Assembly: GCA_964451925.1 (NCBI GenBank)
Contig: CAYVKA010000006.1
Location: forward strand, 49,729 to 113,728
Length of the DNA stretch: 64,000 nt
Direction of reading: 5' to 3'
Source: Nevskia sp964451925
Lineage (GTDB): Bacteria > Pseudomonadota > Gammaproteobacteria > Nevskiales > Nevskiaceae
The position numbers and the translations under genes are program-made. This document shows, one piece after another, positions 42,059 to 50,375 of this stretch. Within the stretch, counting starts at the first letter, position 1; each line of letters opens with the position of its first letter. The notes beneath the pieces are model-generated. The model saw only the letters and a list, made by a program, of their open reading frames with translations. It made no database searches and was not told the origin of the DNA.

Positions 42059-42850
42059 GTGATTACCGTCCCTCCACCCCCCTACGTCTCCGGCCACGGC
42101 CTGCTCAAAGGCAAGTCCGTGCTGATCACCGCCGCGGCCGGCGGCGGCATCGGCTTTGCCACCGCCCGCCGCTGCCTCGAGGAAGGCTGCCGCGCCCTGC
42201 TCATCTCGGACATCCACCAGCGCCGTTTGGACGAGGCGGTGGCGGCCCTGCGCAAGGATCATCCGGATCAGGCAATCCACGGCAAGCTCGCCAATGTCGC
42301 TGTCGAAGCCGAGGTACAGGCCCTGGTCGATGAAGCCGAGCGCAGTCTCGGCGGCGTCGACGTGCTGCTCAACAACGCCGGCCTCGGCGGCAGCAAGCGC
42401 GTGGTCGACATGTCCGACGAGGAATGGCACAAGGTGCTGGACATCACGCTCACCGGCACTTTCCGCATGACCCGCGCCATGCTCAAGCTGATGCAGCCGC
42501 GCGGCCGCGGCGCCATCGTCAACAACGCCTCGGTGCTGGGCTGGCGCGGGCAGAAGGAGCAAGCCCACTACGCCGCGGCCAAGGCCGGCGTGATGGCGCT
42601 GACCCGCTGCAGCGCGCTGGAAGCGGCCGAGTTCGGCGTGCGCATCAACGCGGTGTCGCCGTCCATCGTGTTCCACGATCACCTGCGCAAGAGCGCGCCG
42701 GAACAGCTGCTGAAGGAACTGGCCAGCCGCGAGGCCTTCGGCCGCGGCGCCGAGGCCTGGGAAATCGCCAACATCATGGTGTTCCTGGCTTCGGATTATT
42801 CCTCCTACCTGGTGGGCGAGGTGATTTCCGCCTCCAGCCAGCGCGCCTGA
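42059..42850 (+). CDS. ipdF: Ring C/D hydroxyacyl-CoA dehydrogenase/reductase
   Basis: A 263-residue SDR that matches IpdF (Rv3559c) very closely as recalled: PPPYVSGHGLLKGKSVLITA, AAGGGIGFATARR, NNAGLGGSKRVVDMSDEEW, NNASVLGWRGQKEQAHYAAA (catalytic Ser and Tyr) and FLASDYSSYLVGEVISASSQ. IpdF reduces or oxidises the C5 oxygen of HIP-CoA (5-oxo/5-hydroxy interconversion). GTG start at 42059 with GGAG about 13 bases upstream; this directly follows the long palindromic repeat. It is followed by a MaoC gene ten bases later. Confidence 0.88.
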   Translation: MITVPPPPYVSGHGLLKGKSVLITAAAGGGIGFATARRCLEEGCRALLISDIHQRRLDEAVAALRKDHPDQAIHGKLANVAVEAEVQALVDEAERSLGGVDVLLNNAGLGGSKRVVDMSDEEWHKVLDITLTGTFRMTRAMLKLMQPRGRGAIVNNASVLGWRGQKEQAHYAAAKAGVMALTRCSALEAAEFGVRINAVSPSIVFHDHLRKSAPEQLLKELASREAFGRGAEAWEIANIMVFLASDYSSYLVGEVISASSQRA

Positions 42851-42860
42851 GAAGATCGTC

Positions 42861-43316
42861 ATGGCCCCAGTGTTCGAAAGCGGCGACGACATCCTGGCCG
42901 CGGTCGGCCGGAAACTTGGCAGCAGCGACTGGCTGACCATCACCCAGGAGCGCGTCAACCTGTTTGCCGACGCCACCGATGACCACCAGTGGATCCATGT
43001 CGATCCGGTGCGCGCCAAAGCAGGCCCCTTCGGCACCACCATCGCCCACGGCTACCTGACACTGTCCCTGGTGTCGCGCTTCCTGCCACAGATCGTCACG
43101 GTGCGCATGAAGATGGGCGTCAACTACGGCTGCGACAAGGTGCGCTTCCCCAGCGCGGTGAAAGTCGGGGCCCGCATCCGCGGCAGCGGTGAACTGGTCG
43201 CCGCCGAGAAGACCAAGGACGGCGGGGTGCAGGCCACCATCCGCGTCACCGTCGAGATCGAGGGCGAGAGCCGCCCCGCCTGCGTCGCCGACACCATCTC
43301 CCGCTATTATTTTTGA
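42861..43316 (+). CDS. MaoC-family enoyl-CoA hydratase
   Basis: A 151-residue hot-dog-fold R-specific hydratase. The hydratase-2 motif is clear: FADATDDHQWIHVDPVRAKA, followed by PFGTTIAHGYLTLSL. The catalytic Asp-His pair lies in DDHQWIH. It would hydrate an enoyl-CoA of the HIP pathway or of the side chain. It is in an operon with ipdF and a thiolase. It resembles the stand-alone NodN/HtdZ type rather than the fused ChsH2. Confidence 0.82.
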   Translation: MAPVFESGDDILAAVGRKLGSSDWLTITQERVNLFADATDDHQWIHVDPVRAKAGPFGTTIAHGYLTLSLVSRFLPQIVTVRMKMGVNYGCDKVRFPSAVKVGARIRGSGELVAAEKTKDGGVQATIRVTVEIEGESRPACVADTISRYYF

Positions 43317-43386
43317 GGATGAAGAAAATGACGCCTATTTGGAAAGTCGAGCCAGTGATGGCGGGTTCTTGTGCCGGATGCAGGCC

Positions 43387-44592
43387 ATGAATGAAGCCGT
43401 GATCGTTTCGGTTGCCCGCACCCCCATCGGCAAGGCCTTCCGCGGCGCCTTCAACGACACCGAGGCCCCGGTTCTCGGCGGCCACGTGCTGCGCGCCGTG
43501 GTGGAGCGCGCCGGGGTCGAGCCGGCGGCGGTGGAGGACGTGCTGCTCGGCGCCGCCGCGCAGCAGGGCACCCAGGCCTACAATCTGGCGCGTCTGTGCA
43601 CCTATACCGCGGGCCTGCCGGACACCGTGCCGGGCATGACGCTGGATCGGCAGTGCTCCTCCGGCCTGATGACCATCGCCGCCGTGGCCAAGAGCATCAT
43701 GGCGGGCGAAATGGACATCGGCATCGGCGGCGGGCTGGAATCCATCTCCCTGGTGCAGAATTCGCACAAGAACAGCTACCGCGCGGTATCCGAAGCGGTG
43801 ATCGCGGCCGAGCCCACCGCCTACATCCCGATGATCGAGACCGCCGAGCTGGTGGCGGAGCGCTACGGCATCAGCCGCGCGGCGCAGGACGAATACTCGG
43901 TGCAGAGCCAGCAGCGCACCGCGGCGGCGCAGAAGGCGGGCCTGTTCGCCGACGAGATCGTGCCGCTGCCCACCACGAAGCAGCTGTTCGACAAGGAAGG
44001 CAAACCCACCACCAAGGAAGCGGTGACGCTGGCCCGGGACGAGGGCAATCGCCCCGAGACCACGCTGGAGAGCCTGACCGCGCTCAAGCCGGTATGGAAG
44101 GACGGCCGCTGGGTCAAGCAGGGGCAGCACATCACCGCCGGCAACGCCTCGCAGCTGTCGGACGGCGCCGCCGCCGCGCTGCTGATGAGCCGCGCCGAGG
44201 CGCAGCGCCGCGGCCTCAAGCCGCTGGGCGTTTACCGCGGCAGCGCGGTGGCCGGCTGCAGGCCGGACGAGATGGGCATCGGCCCGGTCTTCGCGGTACC
44301 CAAGCTGCTCGCGCGGCACGGCCTCAAGGTCGCCGACATCGGCCTGTGGGAGCTGAACGAGGCGTTCGCCTGCCAGGTGCTGTATTGCCGCGACAAGCTG
44401 GGCATTCCCAACGACCGCCTCAATGTCAATGGCGGCGCGATCGCCATCGGCCACCCGTTCGGCATGTCGGGCGCGCGCATGGTCGGTCATGCTTTGCTGG
44501 AAGGGCGCCGCCGCGGCGTGAAGTACGCGGTGGTGACCATGTGCATCGGCGGCGGCATGGGCGCGGCGGCGTTGTTCGAGCTGCCTGCGTGA
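43387..44592 (+). CDS. Acetyl-CoA acyltransferase (thiolase)
   Basis: A 401-residue thiolase with Cys90 in MTLDRQCSSGLMT, ELNEAFACQVLY, NGGAIAIGHPFGMSGAR and a C-terminal TMCIGGGMGAA. Complete catalytic set, so a real degradative thiolase. It may finish beta-oxidation of the opened ring or a side chain (FadA5-like). The start was placed at MNEAVIVSVART; two upstream in-frame starts (43378 and the long frame from 43189) lack a better ribosome site and overlap the MaoC gene. It ends the ring C/D operon. Confidence 0.85.
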   Translation: MNEAVIVSVARTPIGKAFRGAFNDTEAPVLGGHVLRAVVERAGVEPAAVEDVLLGAAAQQGTQAYNLARLCTYTAGLPDTVPGMTLDRQCSSGLMTIAAVAKSIMAGEMDIGIGGGLESISLVQNSHKNSYRAVSEAVIAAEPTAYIPMIETAELVAERYGISRAAQDEYSVQSQQRTAAAQKAGLFADEIVPLPTTKQLFDKEGKPTTKEAVTLARDEGNRPETTLESLTALKPVWKDGRWVKQGQHITAGNASQLSDGAAAALLMSRAEAQRRGLKPLGVYRGSAVAGCRPDEMGIGPVFAVPKLLARHGLKVADIGLWELNEAFACQVLYCRDKLGIPNDRLNVNGGAIAIGHPFGMSGARMVGHALLEGRRRGVKYAVVTMCIGGGMGAAALFELPA

Positions 44593-44761
44593 AGCGTTTG
44601 GGTACCCTGTGGCCGGCGGCGCCCGATCGGCGGGCGCGTCCGGGGCGGTCCACGGGACGGTGCGGGTAGTGCGGGTGTTGCATCCATTACGAGAATCGCC
44701 CGTCGTGACGCCGGGGCAACCGGAACGCGGCGTGGCGGCGGGATCTGTGGAGGAGCGGGTC

Positions 44762-45796
44762 ATGAATCAATCGGTGTCCTCGCTGGCCAAGACGCAGCCG
44801 GGCGTGAAGACAGGTAACCAGGGCTGGCCGGCGGCGGTCTTCACCGGCATGGTGCTGGGCGCGGCGCTGTTCGCGTTCTCGCCGCGCCCGGAGCCGCCGT
44901 TTCCGGCGACCCAGGTGTTTCCGGACCGGCTGCTGGTCAACGGCCTGGCCGAGAACGGCAAGCGCCTGCTCGCCGCCGGCGAGCAGGGCCATATCCTGGT
45001 CGCCGACGACCCCAAGGGGCCCTGGCTCGACGCCACCGTGGAGCCGCAGCGCGGCGACACCTTCACCCAGGTGCGCTATGTCGGCGACGGCGTGGCGCTG
45101 GCGGTCGGCCACGACGACTGGATCGTGCGCAGCGAGGACAACGGCAAGACCTGGAAGGAAGTGTCCTACAACAAGGACGAGGACCAGGCGGCGCCGCTGT
45201 TCGGCGTGGCCGGTCCCTTCGACGGCAAGGTCTATGCCTTCGGCGCTTTCGGCACGCTGATGGTGTCCACCGACCTGGGCAAGACCTGGCAGTCGCAGAA
45301 GTCCGACGCGGTCGGCGACAAGCACCTGTACGGCATGCTCGGCGGCGGCGGCACGCTGCTGCTGGTCGGTGAGCAGGGCCTGATGCTCAAGTCCACCGAT
45401 GGCGGCGCCAGCTGGCAGACGCTGCCGCAGGTCTACAAGGGCTCCTTCTTCGGCGCGCTGACGCTGCCGGACAAGGGCTGGCTGGTCTACGGCATGCGCG
45501 GCCACGTCTTTGTCAGCCATGACGCCGGCCAGAGCTGGAAGGAGAGCGTCACTCCGGCGCCGCTGTCGATCTTCGGCGGCTCGCTGCGGGCCGACGGCAA
45601 GATCTACCTGGCGGGGGCGCAGCGCACCGTGCTGGTGTCGGACGACAACGGCGCCAGCTTCAAAGTCTACTCGCAGGGCGAGCGGCAGACGCTGGCGGCG
45701 GTGCTGCCGCTGGCCGACGGCGAGGTGCTGGACGCCGGCGAGCCGGGCCTGGGCATCCAGAAACCCACCGCGCCGGTCGAAGGAGGCCAGCCATGA
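44762..45796 (+). CDS. Ycf48-like/BNR beta-propeller protein
   Basis: A 344-residue protein with an N-terminal hydrophobic anchor (PAAVFTGMVLGAALFAF, about residues 23-40). It then carries several copies of the BNR/Ycf48 repeat signature (S-D-G-W: SEDNGKTWKEV, STDLGKTWQS, STDGGASWQTL, SHDAGQSWKES), making a seven-bladed propeller outside the cytoplasm. GTGGAGGAGCGGG supports the ATG at 44762. Its stop overlaps the start of the RND-type transporter by four bases. The pair is common in Gammaproteobacteria that grow on steroids and lipids; the propeller may act as a periplasmic accessory. Confidence 0.8.
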   Translation: MNQSVSSLAKTQPGVKTGNQGWPAAVFTGMVLGAALFAFSPRPEPPFPATQVFPDRLLVNGLAENGKRLLAAGEQGHILVADDPKGPWLDATVEPQRGDTFTQVRYVGDGVALAVGHDDWIVRSEDNGKTWKEVSYNKDEDQAAPLFGVAGPFDGKVYAFGAFGTLMVSTDLGKTWQSQKSDAVGDKHLYGMLGGGGTLLLVGEQGLMLKSTDGGASWQTLPQVYKGSFFGALTLPDKGWLVYGMRGHVFVSHDAGQSWKESVTPAPLSIFGGSLRADGKIYLAGAQRTVLVSDDNGASFKVYSQGERQTLAAVLPLADGEVLDAGEPGLGIQKPTAPVEGGQP

Positions 45797-48411
45797 AGGC
45801 CAATGGCAGCTTCATCAACCGCCTGGTCGAGGGCATCTCCAACGTCCTCATCGGCCGCCGCCACCTGCTGTCGGTGCTGTTCGCGGCGATGACGGTGTTC
45901 TTCGGCTACAACGCCACCAAGGTCAAGCTCGATCCGGGCTTCCTCAAGCTGCTGCCGGTGAAGCATGAGTACATGCGCACCATGATGGAGTACATGAAGG
46001 ACTTCTCCGGCGCCAACACCTTGCTGGTCAACCTGCGCTGGAAAGGGCCGGGCGACATCTACAACAAGGAGTTCATGGACGACCTGCGCAAGGCCACGGA
46101 CGACGTGTTCTTCATCCCCGGCATCAACCGCACCCATGTCACCTCGCTGTTCACGCCCAACACCTGGTACCTGGAGATCACCGAGGACGGCTTCCGCGGC
46201 GAGCCGGTGGTGCCGGCCAAGTTCAGCGCCACCGGGGAGGAACTGGACCGGGTGCGGCACAACGTCACGCTGTCCGGCCAGATCGGCCTGCTGGTGGCCA
46301 ACGACCTCAAGGGCGCGCTGATCCGCGCCGACCTGCAGGACGTCGATCCCGATGCGCCGCGCGACCAGATGCGCGTCGATTACTGGGAAGTGCAGAAGAA
46401 GCTGGAGGAGATCCGCGGCCGCTTCGAGAGCCCGCAGAAGTATGTTTACAGGATCAAACAGGACCAGGGCCCGTTCAAGGCCGGTGACGTGGTCGGCGAG
46501 GGTTATGTCGACTACGGCTGGATGCTGCGCTACGAGACCTTCCAGGCGATCCCCAGGAACGCCAACGGCGAGGCCGGCGAAGCGCTGCCGGTGAAGGGCG
46601 CCGACGTCAGCGTCGAGACGGTGAAGAACCCGGAGTACAACCCCAATATCGAGGTCAACATCATCGGCTTCGCCCGCCTGCTGGGCGACGTCATCAAGGG
46701 CCTGCTGGGCGTGTTCAGCTTCTTCGGCCTGGCCTTCGTCATCACGCTGGTGCTGCTGTACTGGTACACCCGCTCGCCGCGCCTGACCCTGACCGCGCTG
46801 GTGGTGGCGCTGCTGCCGGTGCTGTGGCTGATCGGCATCCTGCCGCTGATCGGCTTCGGCGTGGACCCGATGTCGATCCTGGTGCCGTTCCTGATCTTCT
46901 CCATCGGCGTGTCGCACGCGGTGCAGATGACCAACGCCTGGCGCCAGGAAGTGGTGGCCGGGGCCAGCGCGGTGGAAGCCTCGCGCCGCGCCTTCCGCAA
47001 GCTGTTCGTGCCGGGCGCGGTGGCGCTGCTGACCAACGCGCTGGGCTTCGCCGTGATCATGTTCATCCAGATCCCGATCGTGCACGAGCTGGGCATCACC
47101 GCCTGCCTCGGCGTGCTGCTGATGATCATCACCAACAAGATGATCCTGCCGATCATCCTCACCCATATCCGCCTGGAGGATTCCTGCCGCCAGCGCACCG
47201 ACGACGCCAGCATGGGCGGCGAGGGCGCGGCCATCTGGCGCGTCATCGCCAAGTGCGCCGAGCCGCGCTGCGCGGTGTGGGTGTTCGTGGTCTGCGCCGT
47301 GCTGCTGATCGGCACCACCTGGCTGTCGCGCGGCCTAGTCATCGGCGACTCCGGCCACGGCGCGCCGGAGCTGCGGCCGGATTCGCGCTACAACCGTGAC
47401 AGCGAGCAGATCGCCAGCACCTACCTGATTGGTGTCGACGTGCTCACCGTCATCGCCGAGGCCAAGAACTTCGAAGGCGACTCCTGCCTGCACTACCCGG
47501 TGACCGACCTGATCGACCGGCTGGAACTGACCATGCGCGGCGTCGCCGGCGTGCAGTCGGTGCTCAGCGTCGGCGGCGTCGGCCGGCTGGTGATCACCGC
47601 CTTCAACGAGGGCAGCCCGCGCTGGGAGGCGCTGCCGCGCAGCGAGTCCGGCCTGTCCGTCGGCTCGCGCGCCTTTGACCCCAACCTGGGCTTCAACAAC
47701 GAGAGCTGCCGCGCCATCCAGGTCATGATCTTCACCAAGAACCATGACGGCCCCACCGTGGCCCATGTGGTGGAGGAGCTGAAGAAGTTCATCGCCGCCA
47801 ACCCGGTGGACGGCGTCAAGCTGCGCCTGGCCAGCGGCAACGTCGGCGTGATGGCCGCCACCAACGAGACCGTCGGCGCGGCCGAGGTGAAGATGCTGCT
47901 GGCCATCTTCGGCGCACTGATTCTGTTGTGCCTGGTCACGTTCCGCTCGATCACCGCGGTGATCTGCGTCATCGTGCCGCTGACCATGGTGTCGATCTTC
48001 TGCAACGCCCTGATGGCCTCCCTCAACATCGGCCTGAAAGTGGCCACGCTGCCGGTGATCGCGTTGGGTGTCGGCGTCGGCGTCGACTACGGCATCTACC
48101 TGTTCGAGCGCATCCAGCACCATATGCGTGACGACGGCATGGACTTCCGCGAAGCCTTCCACGGCGCCATGCGCCAGCGCGGCACCGCGGCGGTGTTCAC
48201 CGCCATCACCATGGCCGTGGCGGTCGGCACCTGGACCCTGTCGGCGCTCAAGTTCCAGGCCGACATGGGCCTGCTGCTGTCGTTCATGTTCCTGGTCAAC
48301 ATGCTCGGCGCCATCTGCCTGCTGCCGGCCCTCGGCGCCTGGTTCTTCTACGGCCAGGGCAAGGCCGCGCCCAAGGCGCCGCCCCATGCGGCCGTACGTG
48401 GAGTAAGCTAA
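45793..48411 (+). CDS. RND-superfamily (MMPL/sterol-sensing-like) membrane protein
   Basis: An 872-residue inner membrane protein with the two-repeat RND topology. A TM segment lies near residues 25-42, then a large extracytoplasmic loop, a cluster of five or six TM helices (about residues 295-455, with LLGVFSFFGLAFVITLVLLY), then a second loop and the C-terminal TM cluster (about 690-860, with GVGVGVDYGIYLFERIQHH). It is HpnN/MMPL-like and may export or import hydrophobic compounds. Coupled to the Ycf48-like gene, and next to ring C/D genes, so steroid transport is a reasonable inference. Confidence 0.85.
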   Translation: MKANGSFINRLVEGISNVLIGRRHLLSVLFAAMTVFFGYNATKVKLDPGFLKLLPVKHEYMRTMMEYMKDFSGANTLLVNLRWKGPGDIYNKEFMDDLRKATDDVFFIPGINRTHVTSLFTPNTWYLEITEDGFRGEPVVPAKFSATGEELDRVRHNVTLSGQIGLLVANDLKGALIRADLQDVDPDAPRDQMRVDYWEVQKKLEEIRGRFESPQKYVYRIKQDQGPFKAGDVVGEGYVDYGWMLRYETFQAIPRNANGEAGEALPVKGADVSVETVKNPEYNPNIEVNIIGFARLLGDVIKGLLGVFSFFGLAFVITLVLLYWYTRSPRLTLTALVVALLPVLWLIGILPLIGFGVDPMSILVPFLIFSIGVSHAVQMTNAWRQEVVAGASAVEASRRAFRKLFVPGAVALLTNALGFAVIMFIQIPIVHELGITACLGVLLMIITNKMILPIILTHIRLEDSCRQRTDDASMGGEGAAIWRVIAKCAEPRCAVWVFVVCAVLLIGTTWLSRGLVIGDSGHGAPELRPDSRYNRDSEQIASTYLIGVDVLTVIAEAKNFEGDSCLHYPVTDLIDRLELTMRGVAGVQSVLSVGGVGRLVITAFNEGSPRWEALPRSESGLSVGSRAFDPNLGFNNESCRAIQVMIFTKNHDGPTVAHVVEELKKFIAANPVDGVKLRLASGNVGVMAATNETVGAAEVKMLLAIFGALILLCLVTFRSITAVICVIVPLTMVSIFCNALMASLNIGLKVATLPVIALGVGVGVDYGIYLFERIQHHMRDDGMDFREAFHGAMRQRGTAAVFTAITMAVAVGTWTLSALKFQADMGLLLSFMFLVNMLGAICLLPALGAWFFYGQGKAAPKAPPHAAVRGVS

Positions 48412-48423
48412 GCCAAGCCCCAA

Positions 48424-48541
48424 TCCTCTCTCCCGGAGGGAGAGGGGCAGGGGTGCTGGAACGCGGGTCCGGTGGAGTATCGCCGCGCCAGACCTGCGCC
48501 CTCACCCGCGCCCTGCGGCGCGGCCTCTCCCGGAGGGAGAG
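48424..48541. repeat. Compound repeat, CTCTCCCGGAGGGAGAG family
   Basis: Two hairpins, CCTCTCTCCCGGAGGGAGAG and GGCCTCTCCCGGAGGGAGA, flank a variable middle. The CAGGGGTG and CCCTCACCC arms pair. It lies between the RND gene and the AraC regulator gene. Confidence 0.8.
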
Positions 48542-48592
48542 GCGCAAGCATGGCAGCAGCGCTGGAACCGTAACCCGGAGGACCGTTCGACC

Positions 48593-49603
48593 ATGGTGGC
48601 TTCAGGACTGATCAACCGCTTCGCGCGCGCCATGATCGGCAACGCCGCCGCCAAGGGCTACCACCTCGAGGTGATCTGCGACGCGCTGCAGCTCACGCCC
48701 TCCGTGGTGCGCGACCGCGAAGCCCGCTTCGACCCCGAAACCTTCTGCCGCATCTCGCGCAACGTCAAGCTGCTGATGGACGACGAGTTCTGCGGCTTCA
48801 CCACCGCCCCGGTCCGCATCGGCGCGTTCCAGCACATGTGCGAATCGGCGCTGGAAGCCAAGACCCTGGGCGAGGCCTACGAGCGCGCCTTCCGTTTCTA
48901 CGGCCAGGTCACCCGCGACATCGGCTTCGAGCTTGACGCGCACCAGGATACCGCCAGCCTGCGCATAGGCCTGGCCCACCCTGAGCTGGACCGTTACAAC
49001 TTCCTCTACGAATGGTGGTTCATCGTCTGGGCCGGCTTCGGCGCCTGGCTGATCGGCGAGGAAGTGCCAGTGGTCGCCGCCGATTTCCCCCATCCGCGCT
49101 CCGGCTCGCCCGAGGAGTATGGCGACAGCTTCACCGGCAATTGCCGCTTCTCCCGTCCGGTCGGCAGCCTGCTGGTGCCGGCGCAGTCCCTGCGCCAGCC
49201 GCTGATCCGCAAGCCGCACGAACTCGAATCCTTCCTCCTGCCCAGCGGCCAGGATCTCAGCAATACCTTCGGCGTGCACCGCAGCTTCCGCTCCATGCTG
49301 CGTTCGCGCCTGCGCGAGCACCTGGGGCAGACTCGGGCGCTGTTGTCCATCGAGGATGCCGCCGCCCACTACAACATCAGCAGCCAGACTTTGCGCCGGC
49401 GGTTGCAGTCGGAATGCACCAGCTACCGCCTGCTCAAGGAGGAGGTGCGGCGCGAGGCGGCGCTGGAGTGGCTGGCCGACGGACGCATTGGCGTCGGCGA
49501 GGCCTCGCTGTTGGCGGGATTTGCCGAGGAGAATGGCTTGTCGCGGGCGCTAAAAAGCTGGGTGGGGGCCAGTCCAAGCGAGTACCGCCGCGCGCTGTCA
49601 TGA
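48593..49603 (+). CDS. AraC-family transcriptional regulator
   Basis: A 336-residue regulator. It has an N-terminal arabinose_bd-like (OruR-type) sensor domain of about 220 residues (residues 10-230, with FYGQVTRDIGFELDAHQDTA) and a C-terminal double helix-turn-helix (SIEDAAAHYNISSQTLRRRL, then VGEASLLAGFAEENGLSRAL and the closing GASPSEYRRA). This type often controls catabolic genes in response to hydrophobic inducers. GGAGG upstream of the start. It is downstream of the RND gene and separated from it by a repeat, so it is probably independently transcribed. Confidence 0.82.
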   Translation: MVASGLINRFARAMIGNAAAKGYHLEVICDALQLTPSVVRDREARFDPETFCRISRNVKLLMDDEFCGFTTAPVRIGAFQHMCESALEAKTLGEAYERAFRFYGQVTRDIGFELDAHQDTASLRIGLAHPELDRYNFLYEWWFIVWAGFGAWLIGEEVPVVAADFPHPRSGSPEEYGDSFTGNCRFSRPVGSLLVPAQSLRQPLIRKPHELESFLLPSGQDLSNTFGVHRSFRSMLRSRLREHLGQTRALLSIEDAAAHYNISSQTLRRRLQSECTSYRLLKEEVRREAALEWLADGRIGVGEASLLAGFAEENGLSRALKSWVGASPSEYRRALS

Positions 49604-49748
49604 CGTTTCGCCGGTACCTCGTCGCGGGAAAATTGCAGCGCGGTTGCTGCGCGAACCCGGCGTAGAGTGGGGGTGGATGCGCCCCATCGGATCTGTCTAC
49701 AGTAGCGGCGAGGCTGCCGCTGGCAGCCATACCCGTGGAGGATTCCGC

Positions 49749-49994
49749 ATGACCCAGACCCTGCGTATCGTCGCCGTTGCCGCGACCCTGTTCCTGATCA
49801 CTCCGATGGCCAACGCCGGTCCTTGTCACGACCAGCCGAACATGGCGGCGGCCCTGGAGTCGCTGAAGCAGGCGAGGGAGGAACTGCTCAAGGCGGAACA
49901 CAACAAGGGCGGGTGGCGGGATGCCGCCATCAAGGCGATCAACGAAGCCATCAGCCAGACCGATCGGGGCTGTGCTTTCGCCGATAACCACTAG
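49749..49994 (+). CDS. Small secreted protein, stop supplied by mobile-element end
   Basis: An 81-residue protein with a clear signal peptide (MTQTLRIVAVAATLFLITPMANA, cut before GPCHDQ). The mature part, about 58 residues, is helical with two cysteines. The ribosome site GTGGAGGATTCC supports the start. The TAG stop lies exactly on the TA-flanked edge of a MITE-like palindrome (49994-50186), so the insertion may have truncated or altered the original C-terminus. Function unknown. Confidence 0.65.
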   Translation: MTQTLRIVAVAATLFLITPMANAGPCHDQPNMAAALESLKQAREELLKAEHNKGGWRDAAIKAINEAISQTDRGCAFADNH

Positions 49995-50186
49995 GGCCTG
50001 TTAACACTGATTGGGTCGCTGCGACGGAATGGCCCCGTCCCCCACTATGTTCGTGGGGGTTGCGCTCAAAATCGCACCAGGCGGCGTTGTCAGACCTGGC
50101 CATGGAATCACCATGGCCAGGTCTTCCGCCTTGCCTGACGCGATTTTGAGCTGCAACGCAGCGATCCAATCAGTGTTAACAGGCCC
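49994..50186. mobile_element. MITE-like palindromic element, TA-flanked
   Basis: A 193-bp palindrome bounded by GGGCCTGTTAACACTGATTG and its complement, with TA on both outer sides (49992-49993 and 50187-50188), as in Tc1/mariner-IS630-type insertions. Its core is a perfect 13-bp dyad GACCTGGCCATGG / CCATGGCCAGGTC (50093-50123). The left arm has a 36-bp extra segment (50024-50059) that makes its own CCCCCAC/GTGGGGG hairpin. No coding capacity. A second copy in the opposite orientation begins at 63908. Confidence 0.82.
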
Positions 50187-50375
50187 TAGCAAGGGCGGCG
50201 CAATGCGCGAACGCGCAATGCGCCGGATGGAGTGTGACCGGCAGCACGGAAGGGCAGGCGGGCGATCCGTTCACCGCGTCGTGTGGCTGGAGTCGCGTCG
50301 ATGCAAGGCCGGTGGGGATCGGGGCTTTACCTGACGCAAAGCCCCGATTCCGCTTCGCGCTCCCGCGCTAACTAG

